A DNA stretch of 64,000 nt from Neobacillus drentensis. Its GTDB lineage: Bacteria > Bacillota > Bacilli > Bacillales > Cytobacillaceae. The stretch is taken from contig NZ_CP091110.1 in NCBI RefSeq assembly GCF_021560175.1, positions 5,690,001 to 5,754,000 on the forward strand, read 5' to 3'. The translations under genes and the position numbers were made by a program. Every line of letters begins with the position of its first letter. The first letter of the stretch is position 1. The notes below the pieces were generated by a model. That model saw only the letters and a list, made by a program, of their open reading frames with translations. It was not told the DNA's origin and ran no database searches. Below, one piece after another: positions 35,296-43,886 of the stretch.

Positions 35296-35541
35296 TTACT
35301 GAACGACTTTAATATAGAAATAGATATCCTGCCCAACTTTTTTCGGCTTTGTGAGGAGTTGGTAGCCATGTTTTACGGCTTCCTCGGGAACACTTCGAAA
35401 TGATTGTGGACAGTCGGCGATGACTTGTAATACTTCACCGATTTTCATGGTTTTTAGCGCATCCAGCGCATAAATAACAGGGTACGGTCAAGGCTCGCCG
35501 CGAATGTCTAACGTGTAGTTAACATCGATTACTTGGGACAT
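35296..35541 (-). CDS. TusA/YedF-type sulfurtransferase with in-frame UGA at the catalytic Cys codon (candidate selenoprotein)
   Basis: The 82-codon frame (81 residues) has a single internal TGA at codon 18 (35488-35490). The sequence around it is LDIRGEP-[UGA]-PYPVIYALDAL, where TusA/SirA/YedF proteins have the active Cys of the CPxP motif. The remaining 63 codons are intact and family-like (GEVLQVIADCPQSFRSVPEE, KHGYQLL, YFYIKVV). The start has AAAGGAGG and lies 3 bp after yedE. A hairpin (GCGC, loop UGGAU, GCGC) begins 18 nt after UGA, within the range of bacterial SECIS elements and with G as second loop base. Readthrough as selenocysteine is therefore plausible. The alternative is a one-base nonsense mutation. 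Host selA/selB/selC/selD cannot be checked here. Confidence 0.75.
35457..35469 (-). promoter_or_regulatory. SECIS-like hairpin downstream of UGA
   Basis: On the minus strand GCGC-TGGAT-GCGC, with an outer TTT/AAA pairing across a 2x2 internal loop. The apical loop lies 22 nt after the UGA. It is compatible with SelB-type bacterial SECIS elements but short, so weak on its own. Confidence 0.45.
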
Positions 35542-35544
35542 CAA

Positions 35545-36774
35545 TTACGCCTCCTTTGTAACATGAGAAATCCGGTCTGTTGTCTGAGATTTGATACCTT
35601 TTCCGTAGCGGAACCGCTTTTCCCACCAATTTGAAAGTAAGAACCAAGCAGCAAGCATGGCAATGGTTCCAAACAGAGCCCCCATCGGTCCCCATTGTTC
35701 GATTAAGTTTACTTTTGCTCCCTTTTCCACAAGGGCATGATAGATGCCGAGATGATCCCAGCCATAAGCAAGAGCCGTTGCTCCGACAATATTACCTGCG
35801 CCAACTACCCAATATAACAATTGACCTTCCATTGCCCGATACATCATGCCTGTCTCACAGCCTCCGGCTAGAACAATACCAAACCCGAAAAGAAGTCCGC
35901 CAATCGCCGTGCTAGGCGCAGCCATCTTGATAAGAGCGACAGAGCCATTTTGAATATAAATAAAGGTAATAACAACACTGATCAGCATCCCAACCGCAAT
36001 CGCTTTGGACATCACAGCTCGCCCGCTAATCCATAAATCACGGAAAGCGGAAGTGAAACAAATTTGTCCGCGTTCAATTAGAATTCCAAACAACGCTCCG
36101 GCTATACAAGCAACCGCGAGCATTGTTTTTCCTGTTGTGAAAAAGTAAAGAACAAGCCCAAGGTACAGAAGCGCAAAAATGAGACCGATCAGCGGCTGAA
36201 TAGTCCTTTTTTGGACAGCCTGGGTGACAACCGGGTTCATTGAGCCCTTCGTCAAGAGCGGCTTTCCACGCCACCATTTGGTATTCACGACTTTAACGCC
36301 AAAATAAGTTCCAATTGCAGTGGTCAACATAAAGATCCACGAATGGAACGAAAATTGAGGGACACCTGTGAAAAAGGCGGCCAAATTACAGCCAAGCGCA
36401 AGGCGTGCGCCAAATCCTGCGATGATACCGCCAATAAATCCTTGGAGTAACCTCCTCTTTTGTTTCGGTACGCGTATTTTAAAACTGTTGCTTACTAAAA
36501 TCGTAATCAATGCACCAACAAGCATCCCGATGACAATCCAGCCGTCGGTCCGGCTGATCGGTGTTCCTTCGATACCGACCAGTTGGAAATACGCCCATTG
36601 TGACACATCCACACCGAACCACTGTAAGATGTGCCCGCCTAATCTGGTGAATTCACCTGTTACGGCCCAAACCGTACCTGTAATCCCGAAGTAGAACGCA
36701 CTAGCCAGACCAGCTATACTAATGGCTATGTAAGGATTCCAGTATTCTTTAAAGATCTTTTGATAAAGATTCAT
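35545..36774 (-). CDS. yedE: YeeE/YedE family thiosulfate/selenium-type transporter
   Basis: 409 residues, about ten helices in two homologous halves. Conserved cysteines sit in LALGCNLAAFFTG (about residue 127), RGQICFTSAF (about 240) and LAGGCETGMMYRA (about 307), the positions used to pass thiosulfate through YeeE-like proteins. YedE relatives with YedF/TusA partners are linked to selenium metabolism in other bacteria. It is directly followed by the UGA-containing tusA-like gene, so the pair probably imports and relays a sulfur or selenium species. RBS AAAGGGAGAG. Confidence 0.88.
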   Translation of the reverse strand: MNLYQKIFKEYWNPYIAISIAGLASAFYFGITGTVWAVTGEFTRLGGHILQWFGVDVSQWAYFQLVGIEGTPISRTDGWIVIGMLVGALITILVSNSFKIRVPKQKRRLLQGFIGGIIAGFGARLALGCNLAAFFTGVPQFSFHSWIFMLTTAIGTYFGVKVVNTKWWRGKPLLTKGSMNPVVTQAVQKRTIQPLIGLIFALLYLGLVLYFFTTGKTMLAVACIAGALFGILIERGQICFTSAFRDLWISGRAVMSKAIAVGMLISVVITFIYIQNGSVALIKMAAPSTAIGGLLFGFGIVLAGGCETGMMYRAMEGQLLYWVVGAGNIVGATALAYGWDHLGIYHALVEKGAKVNLIEQWGPMGALFGTIAMLAAWFLLSNWWEKRFRYGKGIKSQTTDRISHVTKEA

Positions 36775-36797
36775 GAAATGTAACTCTCCCTTTCATT

Positions 36798-36822
36798 TCA
36801 TGGGGACGATTCATGTGTCCTG
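36798..36822. repeat. Decayed PTR
   Basis: CATGGGGACGATTCATGTGT resembles the PTR arm CATGGGGACGGTTCTCATGC with a few changes. Confidence 0.45.
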
Positions 36823-36867
36823 CAACGTGAGAACATCCCAATGGAATTGTTTTAAACTGTTTATACA

Positions 36868-36898
36868 CACAAAAAAAGCCCAGTAATTCCTAGGCATT
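36868..36898 (-). terminator. Hairpin with T7 tail upstream of yedE
   Basis: On the minus strand GCCTAG-gaatta-CTGGGC is followed by TTTTTTT. No gene ends here, since the neighbour is already ended by a PTR. It may be a leader attenuator of yedE-tusA or the end of a small RNA. Confidence 0.5.
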
Positions 36899-36949
36899 AA
36901 AAGAAATCTATACAAATACTAATGTAACGATTATGGGGCAACTGAGCAA

Positions 36950-36973
36950 TTCGATTTATCGATAAGTCGAATG
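36950..36973. promoter_or_regulatory. 24-bp palindrome upstream of yedE
   Basis: ATTCGATTTATC meets GATAAGTCGAAT with one mismatch per arm. It lies 176 bases before yedE, between it and the transglycosylase gene. Operator-like; regulator unknown. Confidence 0.4.
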
Positions 36974-37017
36974 GGTATTTATCGGAATAGTAAATACGTA
37001 GTGGATCAGCAATCCAT

Positions 37018-37050
37018 AAAAAAGAAGCATGAGAACCGTCCCCATGCTTC
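37018..37050 (-). repeat. PTR terminator of the transglycosylase gene
   Basis: GAAGCATG-gggacggttct-CATGCTTC plus TTTTTT on the minus strand, six bases after the stop at 37057. Confidence 0.9.
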
Positions 37051-37056
37051 TTTCCC

Positions 37057-38970
37057 TTATTTTGATACGGTAGCTGTTCTTACTGCGCTGGTTTGTGCTT
37101 TTGCGTCTTTTGCGTATACATATAGTTTTGTGCCTGCATTTTGTTTTGGGATGTATACTTTGTAGTTTCCGTAAAGATTGGCTTGTGTTGTGTATGTTTT
37201 TGATCCGATCTTGATGATTACTATTGCATATTTCTCTGTGTTTCCTGTCACTGTTGTGGAAGTGTATCGAACTGCGTTCACTGTAGGCATGTTCGGTGCT
37301 ACACGAATGACAGCGGTGCCTCTTGCTGCGCTTACACGGCCTGCACTGTCTTTTGCGGTGATGGATAGCTTTGTTCCTGTATTTTGCGGCGTAATGGCTA
37401 CATTGTAGTTTCCATACGCATTGGCTTTTGCGGTATAAGCTTTACCTGAAACGGCCACGGTCACGATGGCATTTGCTTCGGTTTTCCCTGTTACGTTCCA
37501 AGCCTTATTATTAACTGTATTCACAACTGGTAAATTCGGAGCCACTTTTACGACTGTAATGGCTCTGGCCGCACTTACATTACCTGCTCGGTCTTTCGCT
37601 GTTACCGAAATATTCATTCCTGCGTTTTGGATTGGAATAGCTAATTTGTAATTTCCATATAGGTTCGCTTGTATACTATATGCTTTTCCAGCAATCGTTG
37701 CTGTTAAAATGGCATATGGTTCTGTTTTCCCCGTTACATCTGCAGACTTATTCGTAACAGCATTTACTACCGGGGCTGTTGGAGCCGTTTTATCTGTTAC
37801 GGATACCGTTGTAGAAAAGCTTCGTGCATTCTGCTTATCCTCGTAGGATACCGTTACTGTTGTCCCCGCTTTTTGAGGAGCAATCCCTGCTTTGAAAAAT
37901 CCGTTCGCATCAGCCACTGCAGTCGCAATTTGAGTTGTTCCATTCTTTACTTGTACCCGGCCATACGCAGGTGCTTTCCCAGATACGGATAAATCATTAT
38001 CATCCACCTGGCTGACTTCTAACTTTTTTGTAAGATAAGCAGAAGAAATATAACCAACTAGTTTTTGATCTTCCGTTTTGACTGGGTACCATACAAATTG
38101 GTTTACACTGGAAGTATTTTGGTCAAATACAAAATTCCCTGAAATAATCAGCGTCGTATTTAATGCTAACTCCTTCAATAAGGAAGTAGTGCTGCTAGTA
38201 GGGATTGACCTTAACTTTGCCTGATCCTCGGTTACAACTACTTTATCTCCCGTATGAAAAAGAGCAGTTGAAGCATGCAACTGGTCAGTTAGTGTATACA
38301 CCGGCTTTTTGAATACAATATTTGCGTCACTGTTAGGATCATATTGAAAGTCAGCTGTACTAAACGGGTACTGAGCCAACTTAGTATCACCTAGGAAGCT
38401 TTCTTGTTGAAGAAATCCAAAAACCTTTTCTTGGTAAGCTTTTGTATTTTTAGTCCCATCAGCCTGTATCAGCGGACTGTTTACAGGCTTTGTCCCATTG
38501 TAGGCCATAACTGGGAAGTACCAATTTTCAATGACCTCAGGTCCTGCCCCTTGAATCTTAGGCAAATCTGTCCGTTGATACATGCTCTTTAGGATGTCAA
38601 CGCCGGCCTGGATATTGTAGTAAATATCAGTTTTCAACTTCGACTGATCATAGTTTGGTTGATTGGTAATTTGCATAAGACCAATACCGCCATCCGGTGC
38701 AATAACAGGCTGACCATTTGCTTCAAATTGTCTCCAACCACCATTTTCTTTTGTGGCCACAGCTTTGACTACTTCAGGCGGAATATTTGCCTCTAAAGCC
38801 GCATTCGTCAATAAGCAATTCATTTGCTGAAAAGATGGATTTTGATTTGCATTCACCTTTGCACATTTAGAAGGCCATAAAGCCTCCGCAGAAGCCTCCT
38901 TATAAGACCAAGAACAACCCAGGAGTATCAAACAAGCAAGTACCCCCGCTCTCCATAAAATTGATTTCAT
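37057..38970 (-). CDS. Lytic transglycosylase-like protein with C-terminal Ig-like repeats
   Basis: 637 residues. The signal region could be lipoprotein (LLGC, Cys19) or Sec (ends ASAEA). Residues about 45-210 resemble a Slt/MltC-like lysozyme fold, with catalytic Glu in VATKENGGWRQF and GGIGLMQITN. An SH3-like region follows (about 255-330, WYPVKTEDQKLVGYISSAYL). Four Ig-like repeats of about 80 residues follow, each with VTGKTE and YGNYKL/V-x-I-P-x-QNAG landmarks. It likely cleaves peptidoglycan glycan strands outside the cell. The Ig module matches that of the 1194-residue protein at 19357. ATG 38970 follows AGAAGGA. Confidence 0.85.
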   Translation of the reverse strand: MKSILWRAGVLACLILLGCSWSYKEASAEALWPSKCAKVNANQNPSFQQMNCLLTNAALEANIPPEVVKAVATKENGGWRQFEANGQPVIAPDGGIGLMQITNQPNYDQSKLKTDIYYNIQAGVDILKSMYQRTDLPKIQGAGPEVIENWYFPVMAYNGTKPVNSPLIQADGTKNTKAYQEKVFGFLQQESFLGDTKLAQYPFSTADFQYDPNSDANIVFKKPVYTLTDQLHASTALFHTGDKVVVTEDQAKLRSIPTSSTTSLLKELALNTTLIISGNFVFDQNTSSVNQFVWYPVKTEDQKLVGYISSAYLTKKLEVSQVDDNDLSVSGKAPAYGRVQVKNGTTQIATAVADANGFFKAGIAPQKAGTTVTVSYEDKQNARSFSTTVSVTDKTAPTAPVVNAVTNKSADVTGKTEPYAILTATIAGKAYSIQANLYGNYKLAIPIQNAGMNISVTAKDRAGNVSAARAITVVKVAPNLPVVNTVNNKAWNVTGKTEANAIVTVAVSGKAYTAKANAYGNYNVAITPQNTGTKLSITAKDSAGRVSAARGTAVIRVAPNMPTVNAVRYTSTTVTGNTEKYAIVIIKIGSKTYTTQANLYGNYKVYIPKQNAGTKLYVYAKDAKAQTSAVRTATVSK

Positions 38971-39043
38971 CCCATTCCTTCTCCCATCCATTGCAATTAC
39001 AATATAATCCATTTTATCCTATAGATTAATATTTTACTAGAAA

Positions 39044-39105
39044 AGAAGCATGGGGACGGTTCTTGTGCTTCCAAAAAAGGAAGCATGAGAACCGTCCCCA
39101 TGCTT
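39044..39105 (-). repeat. Two head-to-head PTRs; the second abuts the LevR stop
   Basis: 39044-39072 reads GAAGCATGGGGACGGTTCTT; 39079-39105 reads GGAAGCATGAGAACCGTCCC and ATGCTTC, touching the TAG at 39106. The pair can also fold as one long hairpin. Confidence 0.88.
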
Positions 39106-41862
39106 CTACTCAACAATAGATTTAATAATGTTAAAAATATAACCGATTTCAGGTATATTCATTTGAACACTATAACTTTTTTCAAGCACACTGAATGCAT
39201 TTCTTATCATGTTTATTTCCTTTTTATGGATCCGTTCAAACTCTTCTTGATTAGGGTATTCTGATATCGGTGCCTTTCTTATTAAGCGTTCAATCATGCA
39301 ACTGACATGAACGAATAAAGCAATTTTTTTATCATTGGGCAGCGTTTGTCTCATCTGATTCTCCAACTGCTTTATTCCTTCTTCCACCTTTGAAATAACT
39401 TTTTCCGTATCTAAAATAATCAAGGAATCAATCACTCTTCGGAGAGAAAAATTCTTGATGATTCTATCATTCACTTTTCGAATCGTTTCCGGAGGCGCAA
39501 TTTTCTCAAAGATTTTGAAAACATCATTTTCACCTTTTCCAGAAATGATATCTTCTAATGAAATAAAATTGATTCCCTCAATTTTAGGATTGTCTGTTCC
39601 CACAATCGCCAAAACATCATAAATTCTAAGCGGTGGCTCGTTCATTCCATTTTTCTTTAAACGCTCAAAATCATGTGATACGACTTTGATATCTATCAAG
39701 TCTTCCATACTTTCAGAAAGTAATTGCTGAATCTGCGTGGCAGTTCCAATACCTGTAAAACAGGAAGAAACAATGGCGTATTCTTTGCGTTTAGATGGAT
39801 AGTAAAGATTAATAGTAGGCCGAACGAGTTGCTCCAAAGGCTGCAGCATCTCTTCAATCGATTTTCCTTGTGACAAATAATTCCCGATTTCTAAAGCAAA
39901 AGAAGTCGAAACCTGATCTATACAAAGGAGTGGGCCTTTAATTGCCTCTTTGATTTGATCATGAAGGAGGCTTAGCGACCCCATATCCACTAAAACGACC
40001 AACCCGCTGGAAGTATCATTTTCTTCAATATATTTAAGCATTTGTTTCGTAATATCTTTTATCGATGACTCCACAGGCATGTCGATGGAGTCATATACCT
40101 TAACCCCTAACAGACGATTACAAACATTGGAAATACTGCTCGCCGTTGCATAACCATGGGCAATAATCATCGCCTTTACACGATTATCATGATGCTGTAT
40201 TTGCTTTTTGCACAAGAATAATGCCATCAAAATAATATCTTCATGATATAAATTTAATTCCATTCTCTTCTCGATGAAGGATATGACTTTCGCCGCTATT
40301 GAATATTCCGCTTTGTATTGTCTTTTTATAAATTGAAGCATTTGTTTTGTCAACATCTCATCTTGTTTATTCAGGATAAACGGATGGGACTTGAAAAATA
40401 AATAGGAGGACAGCGTATAAACGCTATTTCCATCATATTTAATATTATATTGGTCTTCTAAATAACGAAAAATGTCCTGTATAGCGGAAAGATTAAATTC
40501 CATCATGAAGCTTTTTGATTCATTCGGTCTTTCAAAGATTAAATTGTCCATCATAACCGTAATTTCTTCTGTACACTTCTCAAGAAATTCGGATTCTTTC
40601 CATTCACTATTTTCCAATTTAGAAAAATACCCTAAACAATTTCTGTAGGTTTGCTCTATATGATTAATCTTCGTTTCATCCACATGTAGGATTTGCTTTT
40701 TTTTATCTGGAAGGAATAATACGCCTCCTTCCTTTAAAGCATAATGATCAAACAATTGTGGGGAGCTCTTATAAATTTGGCCAGGCAATTCCTGTAAAGT
40801 GATAAAAATTTGGTCAATGTTATTCGTTTTCTTGGAATAGGCAAACCCGCAGGCATATTTAATAATGTTCTTGCATTCTCCAATATTACCTCCATAGTAA
40901 TATTTATTTAAGATATCAAGTGCCTTATTGGTGACATGGATTGGAATACCGAGCAATTTAGATTCCTCGGTAAAAAAATGCTGAATAAACTGACTTTTTT
41001 CAGCCTGCCCCCGTTCTTCAAGACTCGGCACATTCACAGTAATAGGAATTCTCCTTAAAAATGTTTCCAAAAACACAGTTAAGCTTTCTGTAGTTGCAAA
41101 AATTAGACGGACCTTGGATTTTCTGACCACGGTTGTTTCCCCCATTCGGGAAAAAGTTCCCTGGTCCATAAACGTAAATAATTTCTCCTGTCCTTCCCGA
41201 TCCAGCCTGTGAACTTCATCCAAAAACAATATACCTTGATCAGCCTGTTCAATAAGTCCCCTTTGCTCTTTGATCGCCCCAGTAAAGGATCCCTTTGCGT
41301 GGCCAAACAGATAACTTGTCAGCAATTCCGGATTATTCGCATACAAAGCACAATTAAATACATAAAAAGGAGCATCATCGGCAATGATCTTTTTTGCCCG
41401 GGAATAATCATAAATAAGCTTGGCCATAAAGGTTTTTCCTACTCCGGTTGGTCCAAGCAGCATTAAGGGTAAGCCATTGTCCGGATAAAAGATAGATGTT
41501 TTTATTTGCTGAATCGCTTCTTTCAGGCTCTTCTCATAACCAATCAACTGACTAAAAATACCTTCTTCTATATCTTTTATCAGTTCATCTTTTAAAGCCT
41601 CAAAACTATCGTAAATATTATTTTCCACATTTCCATAATTTTTTTCGATTGTCTCCCTGTGTAAAAAACAAACGGGACGTGTATTAACTTTCAAAAGAAT
41701 ATCCTCTTTAACCAATTCATTCAAAATTCTACTAGCTCTCGTTCGATCTATATTAAAGTGGAAAGCCACAGCCTCTGTTTGATAGGGTTCAAATCCTTCT
41801 TCGTGCTCAAAGGAAAACTTGGTAGTCATTTCAATCATATAATTGATCAGTTCATCATACAT
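39106..41862 (-). CDS. LevR-type sigma-54-dependent PTS regulator
   Basis: 918 residues. N-terminal winged-helix (about 25-70). Sigma-54 AAA+ domain: Walker A LLGPTGVGKT (135-144), GSFTGA loop (191-196, a GAFTGA variant) and Walker B GILFLDEVHR. Then PRD, an EIIA-Man-like domain (VKAMIIAHGYATASSISNV, His phosphorylation site), an EIIB-like region and a final PRD with HVSCMIERLIRK. PTS phosphorylation tunes its activity. It lies just beyond the mannose-family PTS operon whose promoter at 46433 is a -24/-12 type, which it presumably activates. RBS GGGAGG. Confidence 0.92.
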   Translation of the reverse strand: MYDELINYMIEMTTKFSFEHEEGFEPYQTEAVAFHFNIDRTRASRILNELVKEDILLKVNTRPVCFLHRETIEKNYGNVENNIYDSFEALKDELIKDIEEGIFSQLIGYEKSLKEAIQQIKTSIFYPDNGLPLMLLGPTGVGKTFMAKLIYDYSRAKKIIADDAPFYVFNCALYANNPELLTSYLFGHAKGSFTGAIKEQRGLIEQADQGILFLDEVHRLDREGQEKLFTFMDQGTFSRMGETTVVRKSKVRLIFATTESLTVFLETFLRRIPITVNVPSLEERGQAEKSQFIQHFFTEESKLLGIPIHVTNKALDILNKYYYGGNIGECKNIIKYACGFAYSKKTNNIDQIFITLQELPGQIYKSSPQLFDHYALKEGGVLFLPDKKKQILHVDETKINHIEQTYRNCLGYFSKLENSEWKESEFLEKCTEEITVMMDNLIFERPNESKSFMMEFNLSAIQDIFRYLEDQYNIKYDGNSVYTLSSYLFFKSHPFILNKQDEMLTKQMLQFIKRQYKAEYSIAAKVISFIEKRMELNLYHEDIILMALFLCKKQIQHHDNRVKAMIIAHGYATASSISNVCNRLLGVKVYDSIDMPVESSIKDITKQMLKYIEENDTSSGLVVLVDMGSLSLLHDQIKEAIKGPLLCIDQVSTSFALEIGNYLSQGKSIEEMLQPLEQLVRPTINLYYPSKRKEYAIVSSCFTGIGTATQIQQLLSESMEDLIDIKVVSHDFERLKKNGMNEPPLRIYDVLAIVGTDNPKIEGINFISLEDIISGKGENDVFKIFEKIAPPETIRKVNDRIIKNFSLRRVIDSLIILDTEKVISKVEEGIKQLENQMRQTLPNDKKIALFVHVSCMIERLIRKAPISEYPNQEEFERIHKKEINMIRNAFSVLEKSYSVQMNIPEIGYIFNIIKSIVE

Positions 41863-42022
41863 CCTGTTAGCCTCCCATCTATCAAAAACTATTTTAAAAT
41901 TAATTTTACTATATAATTGTACGGCATTCTATAAGGTTCTATGATGTATTACAGTAGAGTAAATGGAATGATTTGGAAATTTTTATATAAAAAAACCTAA
42001 ATCAACCAGTAGTATGTGTATA

Positions 42023-42067
42023 TAAAAAGGCCGGATCCCTTTCTGCTCAAAGGGTCCGGCTTTTTAT
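42023..42067 (-). terminator. Terminator of the PTS operon
   Basis: AAAAAGGCCGGATCCCTTT pairs with AAAGGGTCCGGCTTTTT around CTGCTC. One of the strongest hairpins in the window, 48 bases past the HAD stop. Confidence 0.92.
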
Positions 42068-42114
42068 GATTCACTTGTAATGCCTCGGATTTCTCCGACC
42101 GTTACGCAGGCATC

Positions 42115-42771
42115 TTACACTATAGTAATACTTTTGTTTATGACGTCTATCAGTGATTGGCCAGCCATAGATTCAATCCGCAGATCGTAATCATGGAAGG
42201 TAAGTTTTGCCGTTATAGGATTCGGTACGATGACACAAGTTACACCGGCTGCCTTTGCCGCTTTCGCTCCATTGTTGGAATCCTCAAAAGCCACGACCTC
42301 ATTGGACCTGACATCTAAAGCATCCAAGCATTGAAGGTAAACCTCGGGATCGGGTTTAACCTTTTTGACATCATCACCGGTCTTAATGACGTCAAAGAAA
42401 TGGAGTAAATCAAGCTTTTTTAGAAAATGATCAATCCATTCCCTGTCTGAACTAGTAGCCAAACCAATCTTGAGACCCAATTCTTTTGCCTGTGTTAAAT
42501 AATCACGCACTCCCTCTCTAACCTCAAGGTCGATGATTTTTTCCCGATGGCATTCCCTTACAAGTTGTCTAACCTCTTTGACAGTTACATTGTTCCCTAG
42601 TTTTCCCTCAATATATTCATCGATAATGGTTCCTTTTGTTCCGACACATGGGAGGAAAATTTCTAATGGAAACTCAACATTATACCTTCCCAATACCTCT
42701 TTGAAGCTATCATACCAAACGGTTTCGGTATCAATGATCAGTCCATCAAAATCAAAGACAACTGCCTTCAT
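42115..42771 (-). CDS. HAD-superfamily sugar-phosphate phosphatase/mutase
   Basis: 218 residues, beta-phosphoglucomutase-like HAD. Motif I DFDGLIIDTE (Asp nucleophile near residue 7), motif II LATSSD, motif III KPDPE, motif IV FEDSNNG. As last gene of the PTS operon it may dephosphorylate or isomerise a product of the SIS deglycase. The exact substrate is not visible. ATG 42771 is eleven bases from GGAGG; TTG at 42774 is a close alternative. Confidence 0.88.
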   Translation of the reverse strand: MKAVVFDFDGLIIDTETVWYDSFKEVLGRYNVEFPLEIFLPCVGTKGTIIDEYIEGKLGNNVTVKEVRQLVRECHREKIIDLEVREGVRDYLTQAKELGLKIGLATSSDREWIDHFLKKLDLLHFFDVIKTGDDVKKVKPDPEVYLQCLDALDVRSNEVVAFEDSNNGAKAAKAAGVTCVIVPNPITAKLTFHDYDLRIESMAGQSLIDVINKSITIV

Positions 42772-42810
42772 CAACTTATGAACCTCCCTTTCCTAAATCC
42801 ACTTTAACAT

Positions 42811-43866
42811 CTACTTATTAAACTTCTTACTTTCCAATTTCATATGAAATTGCGGGTCTTTTGGAATACTAGGGTTCACACCTTTTAATTCAGGCACCTT
42901 GGCACAAATTAATTGGATCGGAATAATATATTCAAACGTTTTATAATACGAATGGTTACTAAAGTCTGCTTTCATATTTTGTGTGGCTTCCCCTACATCA
43001 TTACCAATTACGTAAATGTTCCCAGTCCAATCAGATAGAACATTAATCAATTTCTTTACCCTTTTTTCAACACCTGTATCTAAGATTATAAGTGTTGAAT
43101 CTTCATTAACTGCATTGTAAATACCATGAATAAATTCCTCAAACTCATAACCGGTGACAGGCACCCTTAAAGTCTCGAGCATTTTTAGGGCACTCTCTAG
43201 TGTATCTCCATACATTTCGCTTGTTCCCACCACGCGAATTTCTTTTGCCTGTGCCAGTTTTTCCTTATTTGTTTCGACCCACTGAAGGGATGTATCATAG
43301 ATTTTCAAAAATTGATCCGCACTCTTCTTCAATTCAGCGATTTCATCCTCATATTGTTCTTTTGTTAACTTACCTGTTTCTCTAGCCAATTGAAGGGAAA
43401 GAAGAATTAGATTTAATTTCGTGCAATAAAATCCTTTTGTTTTTGCCCCTGCCAATTCTTCTCCACAACGAACGGTTAAGATAAAATCTGCGGGTTCATC
43501 AATCAGCGCATTCTCTTGCCCTGCCATGGAGGCAATCAAACAGCCCTTCTCCTTTGCTAGTTTCATTGCATTATAAGTGGAATAACTGCTGCCTCCCTGT
43601 GAAATACCTATAACAAGAGTTCTTGAATTATCCCCAATAAAAGTCAGCTCATCGATGGCAAATGGATAATAGATATCTACACGAATTCCTAAGAAATGCT
43701 GCATGGCTTTATGCACTTGAAGCCCGGAATGAAAGCTTGTACCAGAGCCGGTTACAATGATCCGGTCGATGTCCTTTGTTCTTACATCTGCAAATATTTC
43801 ATCCGCCTGTTCCATAATCTCATTCATTTTTACTGGTGTCTCTTGTAAATAATCTTCAATTCTCAT
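42811..43866 (-). CDS. SIS-domain sugar-phosphate deglycase/isomerase (GfrE/FrlB-like)
   Basis: 351 residues with two SIS domains (TGSGTSFHSG about 40-49; VGTSEMYGDTLESALK about 205-220) and no glutaminase domain. Layout and EFEEFIHGIYNAV are like fructosamine/glucoselysine-6-phosphate deglycases, which split Amadori compounds into glucose-6-P and an amine. The gene order EIIA-EIIB-EIIC-EIID-SIS with a LevR activator mirrors the enteric gfr operon, so an Amadori amino-sugar substrate is the best guess. It could be another amino-sugar isomerase. Confidence 0.82.
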   Translation of the reverse strand: MRIEDYLQETPVKMNEIMEQADEIFADVRTKDIDRIIVTGSGTSFHSGLQVHKAMQHFLGIRVDIYYPFAIDELTFIGDNSRTLVIGISQGGSSYSTYNAMKLAKEKGCLIASMAGQENALIDEPADFILTVRCGEELAGAKTKGFYCTKLNLILLSLQLARETGKLTKEQYEDEIAELKKSADQFLKIYDTSLQWVETNKEKLAQAKEIRVVGTSEMYGDTLESALKMLETLRVPVTGYEFEEFIHGIYNAVNEDSTLIILDTGVEKRVKKLINVLSDWTGNIYVIGNDVGEATQNMKADFSNHSYYKTFEYIIPIQLICAKVPELKGVNPSIPKDPQFHMKLESKKFNK

Positions 43867-43886
43867 CTTTTTCTTCTCCCTTTCTT

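Noticed and set aside
35296..35541. Calling the tusA-like gene a simple pseudogene
   Set aside because: Only one stop, exactly at the catalytic Cys codon, with the rest intact and the RBS kept, so selenocysteine must be considered; a nonsense mutation is not excluded.
36868..36898. SAM or T-box riboswitch before yedE
   Set aside because: None of the conserved core sequences of these classes was found; only a bare terminator-like hairpin is present.
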